NCBI GenBank assembly: GCA_028565635.1
Contig: JAOXYB010048391.1
Span: forward strand, 9,812 to 26,705
DNA length: 16,894 bases
Direction: 5' to 3'
DNA from: Phoronis ovalis
Lineage: Eukaryota > Phoronida > Phoronidae
Positions 1 through 8,900 of this stretch are shown one piece after another. The translations under genes were made by a program, and so were the position numbers. The notes beneath the pieces are model-generated. The model was not told the origin of the DNA. It was given only the letters and a program-made list of their open reading frames with translations, and made no database searches. Numbering within the stretch: the first letter of the stretch is position 1; each line of letters opens with the position of its first letter.

Positions 1-1
1 T

Positions 2-643
2 GATAAACCATTTAAGTGTGAAACTTGTGGGAAGAGATTTAGTCAGAATAGTAACCTTCAGACTCATTTGAGAATACACACAGGAGATAAACCATTTAAC
101 TGTGAAACTTGTGGGAAGAGATTTAGTCTGAGTAGTGACGTTCATACTCATACCAGAATACGCAGAGATGATAAACCATTTAAGTGTGAAACTTGTGGGA
201 AGAGATTTAGTCAGAATAGTAACCTTCAGACTCATTTGAGAATACTCACAGGAGATAAACCATTTAAATGTGAAACTTGTGGGAGATGTAGTCGGAGTAG
301 TAACCTTCAGACTCATTTGGCAATACACACAGGAGATAAACCATTTAAATGTGAAACTTGTGGGAAGAGATTTAGTCTGAGTAGTGACGTTCATACTCAT
401 ACCAGAATACGCAGAGATGATAAACCATTTAAGTGTGAAACTTGTGGGAAGAGATTTAGTCAGAATAGTAACCTTCAGACTCATTTGAGAATACTCACAG
501 GAGATAAACCATTTAAATGTGAAACTTGTGGGAGATGTAGTCGGAGTAGTAACCTTCAGACTCATTTGGCAATACACACACGAGATAAACCATTTAAATG
601 TCAAACTTGTGGGAAGAGATTTAGTCGGAGTAATGACCATTAG
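2..643 (+). CDS. C2H2 zinc-finger array, 5' end outside the window, defective fingers
   Basis: The frame is open from base 2, so the protein starts left of the window, and it ends at a TAG at 641-643. It encodes about seven and a half fingers joined by TGDKP-type linkers: 2-85, 86-169, 170-253, 254-334, 335-418, 419-502, 503-583 and a cut-off finger from 584. C2H2 proteins usually bind DNA in the nucleus. Only the finger at 2-85 fits C-X2-C-X12-H-X3-H. Those at 86 and 335 have Arg (CGC) in place of the last His, and those at 170 and 419 have Leu (CTC). Those at 254 and 503 lack one residue and the core Phe (CGRCSRSSNL). The TAG falls where sister fingers have CAG (Gln), so it looks like a nonsense mutation. 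The zinc-finger identity is certain. Whether this is a working gene is doubtful; a decaying pseudogene or a terminal exon are both possible. Confidence 0.75.
   Translation, partial: DKPFKCETCGKRFSQNSNLQTHLRIHTGDKPFNCETCGKRFSLSSDVHTHTRIRRDDKPFKCETCGKRFSQNSNLQTHLRILTGDKPFKCETCGRCSRSSNLQTHLAIHTGDKPFKCETCGKRFSLSSDVHTHTRIRRDDKPFKCETCGKRFSQNSNLQTHLRILTGDKPFKCETCGRCSRSSNLQTHLAIHTRDKPFKCQTCGKRFSRSNDH
86..583 (+). repeat. 249-bp tandem duplication of a three-finger block
   Basis: Bases 86-334 and 335-583 are two copies of an 84+84+81 bp block. By eye they differ at only two sites (C at 100 against A at 349; G at 332 against C at 581). Both carry the same His-to-Arg, His-to-Leu and one-residue-deletion finger defects. 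The defects therefore came before the duplication, or the copies have been homogenised by gene conversion. Confidence 0.9.
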
Positions 644-1145
<502 letters not shown>

Positions 1146-1316
1146 TGTGCAGTAAAAATATAATAATTGTTTATTCGTAAAAAAAGGCCTTGGGGCCTAT
1201 GTTTCTATTAAGCAACTTGCATCCATAATGCACCACACTGTTGTCTAGCTTAGGTAAGAAGTTCATTCTTGATTCCCTCAATTACTTAAACAACTACAAT
1301 AGTGCATGTGTTCATC
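1146..1316. other. Short non-coding stretch with a small hairpin
   Basis: No gene is seen. A short perfect hairpin, AGGCC (1185-1189), loop TTGG, GGCCT (1194-1198), follows an A run. It may be the end of an older repeat, but nothing more can be supported. Confidence 0.4.
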
Positions 1317-1752
1317 CAGTCTGAATAAATCCATCTGTTAGTGTTCTGTACCTTCTCAACTAATGTCTGGGCTTAACCATAGTCAATGTTTGTTTATTAT
1401 TTCTATATAAAGTGTCACGAAAGTCAAATTGCAGCTTACTATAATAGCTGTAACAGTGGACTAAACAGGTAGGAGGTCGATTACACACATTCTGTCCTGC
1501 CAGAGTTTATCTATAGTCAACTAAGCTCCCGGCGATACCTACTCAGAATGAGTCATGATAGAATTAATAGACATGGTTGGCTAAAGGTGGATCACGCAGA
1601 GAGAAAGGCTTATCTCGGTTGGCAAAATGAACATAATGACGTAATTATTTCGCTCTTGATAACTTGAAGGAACATAACAAACTTGACTATGGTTAAGCCC
1701 AGACGTTAGTTGAGAAGGGAAGGAACACTAATAGATGGATCTATTCAGACTG
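1317..1752. mobile_element. 436-bp non-autonomous inverted-repeat transposon (MITE) with 9-bp target duplication
   Basis: The first 70 bp (1317-1386, starting CAGTCTGAATA) pair as an inverted repeat with the last 70 bp (1683-1752, ending TATTCAGACTG). I count six mismatches and no gap. The element is flanked on both sides by the direct repeat GTGTTCATC (1308-1316 and 1753-1761), as expected of a 9-bp target-site duplication. There is no transposase frame inside, so it would depend on a related full-length element. Long terminal inverted repeats with a 9-bp duplication suggest the Mutator-like superfamily. That assignment is inference; the structure itself is seen directly. Confidence 0.88.
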
Positions 1753-1761
1753 GTGTTCATC

Positions 1762-2277
1762 TTGACTTTTTGTATAAAATTTAATCATATTTCTGCAAAG
1801 TGTGAACACAACCTATCTAGCTTCCTGTATTATCCTAATTCTACCAATCTCCAAAGCAAATGTGTGAATCTACAGAGCTCCTTAAAATGTGCCACCTTGT
1901 TATGGGCTTTTGCTAGTTCTAGCATGTGTTCATACAGTCATGTATTGTTGTGGTATCTCAGGTCCATAATGGAAGTGAGCATTTAATGGTTTTAATGTGT
2001 TTTGAATGGCTTGAGTTGAGAAGGTTAAGTATTCTATAGCAATCATCTGTCAACATTATCATTTAAAGGACAATCACACAGATAAGAAAATGTAAACATT
2101 CAGAGAAATTTCACATTGCTTATAAACACTGTTTAGGGATACAAACTGAAAATTATACATGTATGATCTATTTTTGTCTGACCCAGACTGTAGGCAGTAG
2201 CTTACCAATTCCAGTTTTACATCTTTGAGATTTAACCAGCACAGAATTTTAAACTCCAGTGAAGTAAGTCAAACTTA
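1762..2277. other. Intergenic, nothing recognised
   Basis: AT-rich sequence between two inverted-repeat elements. The 83-codon open frame starting at 1735 begins inside the element to the left and has no recognisable features. No RNA gene or further repeat was seen. Confidence 0.5.
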
Positions 2278-2284
2278 TTTTAAT

Positions 2285-2645
2285 GGAAGCACCCATCGAG
2301 TCTGTTCCCCATAATATCTGTTCCCCAGACGAGTCTGTCTACAGTTCGTCCTGCTGGTAATGGGGAACAGATCTAATATTCCCCACATCAGCACCACTAA
2401 ATGATTTATTTAAGTGCGAAACCCTATAAAACAACATCTTTTTTTGCAAATTTCAGCTGGCAGGTAGAATTCCACTGCATTTTTAGGTAGCTGGTGAATT
2501 AAAAAAAATTCAGCTTGCTGGTGAGTGGGGAACAGCGGCTTTCAAGCTACATTACCAAATGGTTTATCTAGGCATGAAACATGTAAAAAAATAAGTTGGT
2601 TTGCTATATAAAGCCATAAAAAATTATCCTCGTTGGGTGCTTCTG
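2285..2645. mobile_element. About 361-bp MITE with short terminal inverted repeats and 7-bp target duplication
   Basis: GAAGCACCCATCGAG (2286-2300) pairs with CTCGTTGGGTGCTTC (2629-2643), with one mismatch. TTTTAAT flanks the element on both sides (2278-2284 and 2646-2652). TTAA lies within that flank, so a TTAA-targeting element is possible, although the spacing from TTAA to the repeat differs by two bases at the two ends. Inside, the motif CTGTTCCCC occurs four times, twice in each orientation, including a perfect 12-bp inverted pair, ATCTGTTCCCCA / TGGGGAACAGAT. No transposase is encoded. Confidence 0.78.
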
Positions 2646-2652
2646 TTTTAAT

Positions 2653-3106
2653 AAGTACCATAATTTTAATGTTTTCACATCCAAAGTTTTGGGCAAATAT
2701 ACAGTGCAGATGTGGTTTCCTCTCTTACCAAATACTTTTGAAAAGTACATGACATTGTACCAAAACAAATGTGCTGTATGGATTTATTTAATGTCTATGT
2801 CCATGGTAAAGACAGAGTTGTCTGAAGAATTATATAATTTAAATATAGTGCTTTGTTAGCTCAAGCATGTTTTAGTGTGACTGATATCCCCCCCAATGTC
2901 ACCCTCTAGTTTAAATATTAAATGATGTGCTAAAGCTATTGTATGAGGTTTCCAATGTGGGAGTGTCTGCATGTTTGACACTGCCAATTCTAGTAAAACT
3001 CCTCCGTGGAAAATGATTTTTCAGACATGATATGACATCCATACTTAGTTTGAAATTTTAAATGTAAATAGTATTTTGGAAAGTCATATAAACTCATGAT
3101 ATCCAG
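2653..3106. other. Intergenic, nothing recognised
   Basis: No gene, long inverted repeat or RNA gene is visible in this AT-rich stretch. Confidence 0.45.
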
Positions 3107-3505
3107 CTGCAGTTTTTATCTGGTCAGCTTCACATCCGAAACAGGTTAAGTACAGGTCAAAGTGCAGGTATATTTTTGACCCAGATCACTTCCAATATGG
3201 CCGACTGATATTTATTCCGGCGAAATTGTACGTCACAATAACAGCTTAAGTTTTTATCTGACCAGCTTCTGATTACTTCCAATATGGCCAACTGGCAGCC
3301 ATGTTTGTTCCCGAGAGGACACGTAACATTGCATGAGTTGTGGGAAAGACGACACTTTGACTGGACAATTCAAAGGTGGATTCACAAATGCCATAGGCTA
3401 ATGGGTGTAATAGGCCAGGTGACATTTTTAAATGACCTTGAGAAGTGGGTCAAATGCCCTACCGAATCTTCAACGTTTTTTGTGCGTAACAATTTCTTTG
3501 ATTTG
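3107..3505 (+). repeat. Dispersed tandem repeat, about one and a half units
   Basis: Two head-to-tail copies are visible: a short one from about 3107 (GTTTTTATCTGGTCAGCTT, then AATATGGCCGACTG) and a longer one from about 3250 (GTTTTTATCTGACCAGCTT, then AATATGGCCAACTGGCAG). The longer copy runs through a 74-codon open frame (3284-3508). It aligns closely, on the opposite strand, with the repeat at 16207-16894, including phrases such as AGGTGGATTCAC and TGACCTTGAGAAG. The open frame is best read as part of the repeat and not as a gene. Confidence 0.82.
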
Positions 3506-3517
3506 TAGACAGCCGTA

Positions 3518-4510
3518 CACTAGAGCCCCGCTATTCAGAGGGGGTACTTCACAGAGATGTGCGTCCCGGCCCTAAAACGGATCCTATCACTAATTTTCCT
3601 GCTTGCTAAAAGAACGTGTTAATTTGTATGTATTTTTATAATATTATAATGTAGGTATATAGACACTATTGTACAATTTTTTTTCCTGCTTGCTAAAAAA
3701 ACATGCTATATGTGGGGCCACACTTACTTTTATATCCGGAAGCCAGACTACCCTCCGGGACCCGCAATATAGTCAGTCATGTTTAGTGCAGTTAGGCTAG
3801 CTATGTACCCTTGCACTTGGATCATCATGTCAACTTACTCTTCAGGAGCGTTTTGATCACATGAGTTTATTTCCTAATTCAGTGACAGCGATTATTTATG
3901 TAGAAAAAGTTAATTCAATAAAATTTGTGTATCAGCCTGTTTCTGTTGAATTGTATGTTACCAGAAGTTCCTACTGCTCCATAAATGTCATCGGCATCGA
4001 AGATGTATATTAACATTTGGAAAAGCATGGACGTTGTCTACAGGTAGCAATTCAAGAATTAGGAGTGCAGCTATGATGGAAAGCATGCAATCTAATTGTT
4101 TAGTATTGTTTTCGAAAAACCTTGGGGATTTTTAAATTGAGAGATGTTGTTAATAGACTTAATATGCACTTTCAGTGTAAAACTAATTATTTGAGATGTT
4201 TTCCAAAATTTAGTCCATATATATGTATATGTATATACATATATATATGTACAAACACACACACAATTATCCAATAATAATTGGATATGTAAAAGGTTGA
4301 ACAAAATGTTAAACATTATAATTATTTATTTGTCGGTAAGAGAAACTGAACTGTATTAACACTCACTTTCAGAATTTTGCAGCAACCAGCCGCGATTCCA
4401 GAATTTTAGATTCCAGGGGGGATTTTTATGGTGAATGGGAACCGCTGAATGCCAGTCTAAAGGATGTCTGGAGGAATTTTTTGTTCACTGAGGGGTCGGG
4501 GTTTTGGTTG
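3518..4510. mobile_element. Possible pogo/Tigger-like transposon remnants
   Basis: After a TA at 3516-3517 the sequence reads CACTAGAGCCCCGCTATTC, followed by a G-rich run. At the other side, 4486-4510 reads CACTGAGGGGTCGGGGTTTT. Both resemble the CCCCGC-type ends I associate with pogo-like elements of the Tc1/mariner superfamily. They share only a short inverted core, so they may be two unrelated remnants. A 22-bp phrase starting TTTTCCTGCTTGCTAAAA is directly repeated at 3594-3615 and 3681-3702. No transposase frame is seen. Confidence 0.28.
4214..4266. repeat. TA/TG and CA dinucleotide-rich microsatellite
   Basis: An alternating ATATATGTATATG / TATATACATATATATAT tract is partly self-complementary and is followed by an ACACACACACA run. 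Next to it is a perfect hairpin, TATCCAAT-AATA-ATTGGATA, at 4268-4287. The 74-codon - strand frame over this tract is an artefact of simple sequence. Confidence 0.75.
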
Positions 4511-5573
4511 AAACTACATCTGTCGGTTATCGTATGTGTTAAAATAAGGAATAATTAAAATGTCAAGATATTTCGCTTAGATTTTTTTACAAAGAAAAGT
4601 GTAAAAAGTAAGTTGTGGTTCTGTATAATTATTAGTTAATAAAGACATTGAGGTACACGTAACTTACGAACACAGAAATGAAACATACAACTCGCAAGAG
4701 CAATGTGCACTTTAAAACATTTCCTCATAATGAACATTGACACCACTGATCCATATATAATAAGAAATACATTTACTTATCAAGATGCACAAGCCTTTAA
4801 AAATTGGCACTTGTAAAAAAAGCCTTAAAAAGGTTTCTGAAACCTTCATTTTTCATGCAATATTTTAATTTTAATAGTAAAATATGTAGAAATTTCCATA
4901 TTTCATAATATGCTTTTGGAGAAATAAGTTGTAAATAGCATTAACATATTTTTCAGCTTAAAGAATCTTTAACAATTAGTATTAGCAGCATAATAATTAA
5001 TGTTCAAATTTCGTACAAAAAATGGTAAGCATATCAGGTTATTCGGCTACATTTTCATAGACAGGATTATGTAAGAGAAAATTCTACTCTGTTTCACTGA
5101 AAGTTTACTCATAAATTTGGGCCAAAAAGCCTGGAAATTAGAATAATTATGTGTTTGCTATTTATGCATATTTATACAAGTGTATAAAAATATCACAAGA
5201 TGACTCCTAGCAGGAGGACAGTGTTTATTCACCCTTCTACCACTGTACACTAGTTGACTAATAACAACGGCTATAGCTTAGAACTACATATACTTGTACA
5301 AACCAAAAATTGGAAGAATTGGATAATTTAGTGTTTTAAAAAACTGTCAGTATTTAAACTATAAAACAATACAACAGATTTATTTCTGAAGACAAAAATG
5401 AAAGGGTAAATGAAAGCATCCTTAATTTGATGAAATTTTTTCCCAGCCAACCATTAACAAAAGTATGACATTATTGGAAGCACTGATAGTTCACTTCAGT
5501 TTTTTGTATTGTAGTTGATTTAGTTTTTACTATATACTTGAAGTTGGTTTTACGGAGATCCTACAAACCTTTT
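4511..5573. other. AT-rich intergenic DNA and 3' UTR of the Dispatched-like gene
   Basis: No coding region is recognised. A perfect palindrome, AAGGTTTC-T-GAAACCTT, lies at 4830-4846. The right-hand part should be the 3' untranslated region of the - strand gene, whose stop is at 5574-5576. Confidence 0.5.
5379..5384 (-). terminator. Candidate polyadenylation signal AATAAA for the Dispatched-like gene
   Basis: The + strand TTTATT is AATAAA on the - strand, about 190 bases past the stop codon. It is the nearest canonical signal I see, although AATAAA is common by chance in DNA this AT-rich. A second candidate lies near 5223-5228. Confidence 0.45.
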
Positions 5574-5945
5574 TCAATCAGTGAATAAGGATTCACCACT
5601 GGGTCCAGGAATATCAACACCAGCTTTATAACAAATATACATAACAAGTACCATAGATCCAATCACAATGCAAGTGAGTGTAAAAGCCTTTAATGCAGCT
5701 TTCCAGGAATTCTGAAATTTTGCTGGAGCAAACAGAGCCAAAAATACTGTGCATGCTGTCAGTGTATATAGGATGGAAACGGTAGTGTTAATGGCAACTA
5801 TTTCTCCAAATTTTGCAAAAGGTTGTATATTGGTTTGAGTCAGTGGTATTGATGCAATGACTGTGGTAACAGCACTGCTAAGTATAGAGACACCTATATG
5901 ACTAACAGCTGCAGATGTTCGCCACTGTCGTAGGCGCGAATTGCT
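5574..5945 (-). CDS. DISP3: DISP3-like terminal exon 13 (TM11-12, C terminus)
   Basis: Reads SNSRLRQWRTSAAVSHIGVS, then TTVIASIPLTQTNIQPFAKF, NTTVSILYTLTACTVFLALF and a last helix ending in CYKAGVDIPGPSGESLFTD and TGA. The acceptor is TTTTTCAG at 5947-5946. The QWRTxxAVxHxGV and PFAKFGxIVAxNTxVSILYTL patterns match the family, and the length to the stop fits a normal C terminus. Confidence 0.93.
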   Translation of the reverse strand, partial: SNSRLRQWRTSAAVSHIGVSILSSAVTTVIASIPLTQTNIQPFAKFGEIVAINTTVSILYTLTACTVFLALFAPAKFQNSWKAALKAFTLTCIVIGSMVLVMYICYKAGVDIPGPSGESLFTD

Positions 5946-8900
5946 CTGAAAAATCAAATGAATAGGTTTGATTAGATGCATCATGAAAACTTCAATTAAA
6001 TAAACTACTTTTATCCAAACTAATTTTAATTAGATATCATAAGTATAAATTTTTAGCTGGCAATTTGGTATAATAATCACATTTTTGTTTAATACTGGGT
6101 GTTATGGCCAATTGTTCGTTTATAGTATTGAACGGAATCTCCCGCTAAGTTTCTGATGTTAGGCTACTTATATGTAAATTAGTTGTATACGTGAATTGTG
6201 GGGATTTAGGGCGTTTTCTTGGTCAGTACAAAAGTTGAAATCTGTGGTGGTAGACGTGGTCTATATACTATTCGTCAAGCTTACAACGAATTACGATGAA
6301 ATGAATAAAAGCATTGACAACCTGACCACTTGGAGTTTTTACTGATTGAAACCACTACACTGGGCATTTTAAAGTAAAAATTATTATGTAATATAATATA
6401 ACTATAACATAAAAAATACATGTTACTTACTTCTCTTGCAAATGCAGGAGGGTTCTTTCCTGCTAGCAAATAAGCTTCAACTAGATGAACACAGTAATCA
6501 ACAGAGGTGCCAACTAGAATTGATAACGACACTGCTTCAACAGCTCCCAACTCCCACCCCGCTATGAAAAATATTCCTACAACTGTACATATAACTCCTG
6601 AAACAGAAAAATAATATAAAAGCTTGTTTGATAGTTCTTCAAAAGTTGATCAAGTATTTTTCCTAAAGCATAATTTACTTAGAATGTATTTATTTACCTT
6701 TATTTTCCCTAACTTGATTGCCCTTTTACAAATTTTTTGAAATATAATTATGTAAACTTAAATTAAAACTGCTTGCTTGTATTTAGCAGTAACAGAAACT
6801 ATCCTAGAGGTCACATGGTATTTATACATTTTCCTTCATTTCAACTTTATTTATTAATCTATCAGCAGCTGGATCACCTTAGCCCCAACATAAGGAAAAT
6901 TTAAAAAAAGTTTGATTGATAACTATTGAAATATATATTTTGATCCAATTAAGAGAGCATAAAAAGATCTGTCTATATTCATAACAAATATAGGAATTTA
7001 CATTTTTCTCAGTTTAGTCCAAGATTAAACCATGCTTGAACTTAAATTTTTAGTTTGTTGCATCTAGATGTTTTTAAAATTAAAATTCCACTAATTTATT
7101 AACATGTCAGGTAACACACAAAATGAATACAAAGGTACTGTACTCCTACTTTTACTGCAACTTTTAAATCAGTACGTAATGGGATGGTTAACAATGGACA
7201 ATGTTGTATTCAGCAAACAACAGTCCCATTGAATATTAGGTTATCAGGTATTGTTTAAATTGTTTCTTCTAAAACAATTTGAAGAAACAACGCACATACC
7301 TAGTATTGTAAGACAAGTGATGGATAGTAAAAGAATATGTCCTGTGAATACAGCCACAGCGGCAATACATATAATCATAGATAGGACAAGACCATAGATG
7401 GCACTACTAACAGCAACAACCTCCATCATTATCTAAAAAATAAAGATTCAAATAAACTGAGGCACAAAGAATCTAAGGCATTTCACCACATACAGAAAGA
7501 TACGTATTAAAGGATGAAACAAAAACTAATTTTCCACAAAATTGTAACATTTTGAAGTTCAGCGTGAAAATATAAGGCACATAAAAATTAGGTAGTTTAG
7601 AAAAGAAACCTATCTTTAGTAAAGTTTTTTCTTGCACAATTCAATCAGACTTTTTAAAAATAAAAAACATGTATCTCCATTTTCAACAACAGCTAATATT
7701 AATATTTTCATATAGTGGAAAGCTTCTTGAAATGTTTGAAATGCATATGGAATACATTGTATGTAACCATCATATTTTTTCACTGTCTAAGTCAGATAGC
7801 AAAAGTTATACATCACGAGTTTACATTGTAACGAAACTACTTCTGCCTATTTGGATAACAATTTCAGATGTGCATATATAGACTATCAGTAGCAGCCAGC
7901 TAATCTTCTCTTAACATTTTAATGTCACTCTACATAAGCTTTTACTTACTCTCCGCCAAAACTGTGAAGTTTGAAAGACATTATATAGTGGTGAGCCCGG
8001 GTCAATTTTAAGTACATTCTTAATATCACGGATTAATTTTTCCCATTTAAGATACTGCTCATAGGCAGTGAAGTACGACTGTCCTTGGTATGTAGTCTGT
8101 AAAAAGAGACAATAAAAGAGTCAACATATACCCATCTGCTAGTGACAATAAAACACAAAAATTAAGTTAAGTAATATATTAATATGAAAATATTTTATCT
8201 TCATTTTAGTTTTGCGCAACAAATTGACCAGGACAAATTCTTAACTTTCCTGGCAAATTAATTTTATGTGAGTAACTTCAAAATGTCAAATCCGCTGGTT
8301 GAATCCATGTGACTGTGTTTATTATCAAGTAAAACATATGTGTACTCGGTCTCCCATGTTTCGATCAGGCTAGGATATATTGCAAATGCAAAAATATTTC
8401 TGTTAAACAAATGACCTTGGTTTTAGAAAAAAATCTACAATAACAACAACTTTTATAACCAAGTTTTATAATTCGAGTACTCACTGATTCAAAAGCAAAA
8501 GTAATCCAGCTAAGATACCCTTTTTCATTGAGCCCTGCCATTGACTTAAAAGGCAGGCGACTTCCTGTCAAACTTTTACCATTTATTGGCAAATCCCTAC
8601 AATCTTCATATCTGTTGATAGCTGCTTTTATTGCTAGAAATGAAACTCCAACTACAAAAAGAGACATCAGGAATTATATTACAGCCAAGCAGTTTATACA
8701 ACAAAGTAACATTTGCATGCATTTGAAGGTGCTAATGATCCTGCCACCCTAAATTCTGCATCAGTTGTTCAAAAAACTATTTGCATTCAGCTGGAATATG
8801 CAGCGTTTATTGAGTGAACTGCATGAGCACGCTGATGATGTCATTGCTGATTCACATATATAATGTGTGATATAATATTTTAGCTCTACATTTGGTTGCT

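Noticed and set aside
1735-1986. 83-codon + strand open frame
   Set aside because: It begins inside the right terminal repeat of the MITE, has no recognisable domain and no supporting splice or promoter context.
3284-3508. 74-codon + strand open frame as a gene
   Set aside because: It lies within a multi-copy repeat shared with 16207-16894; shared ancestry of the repeat explains the similar translations.
4092-4316. 74-codon - strand open frame
   Set aside because: It is composed largely of TA and CA dinucleotide tract (YIYVYTYTYI).
7669-7881. 70-codon + strand open frame in intron 10 of the Dispatched-like gene
   Set aside because: No domain, promoter or splice signals; consistent with chance in AT-rich intron sequence.
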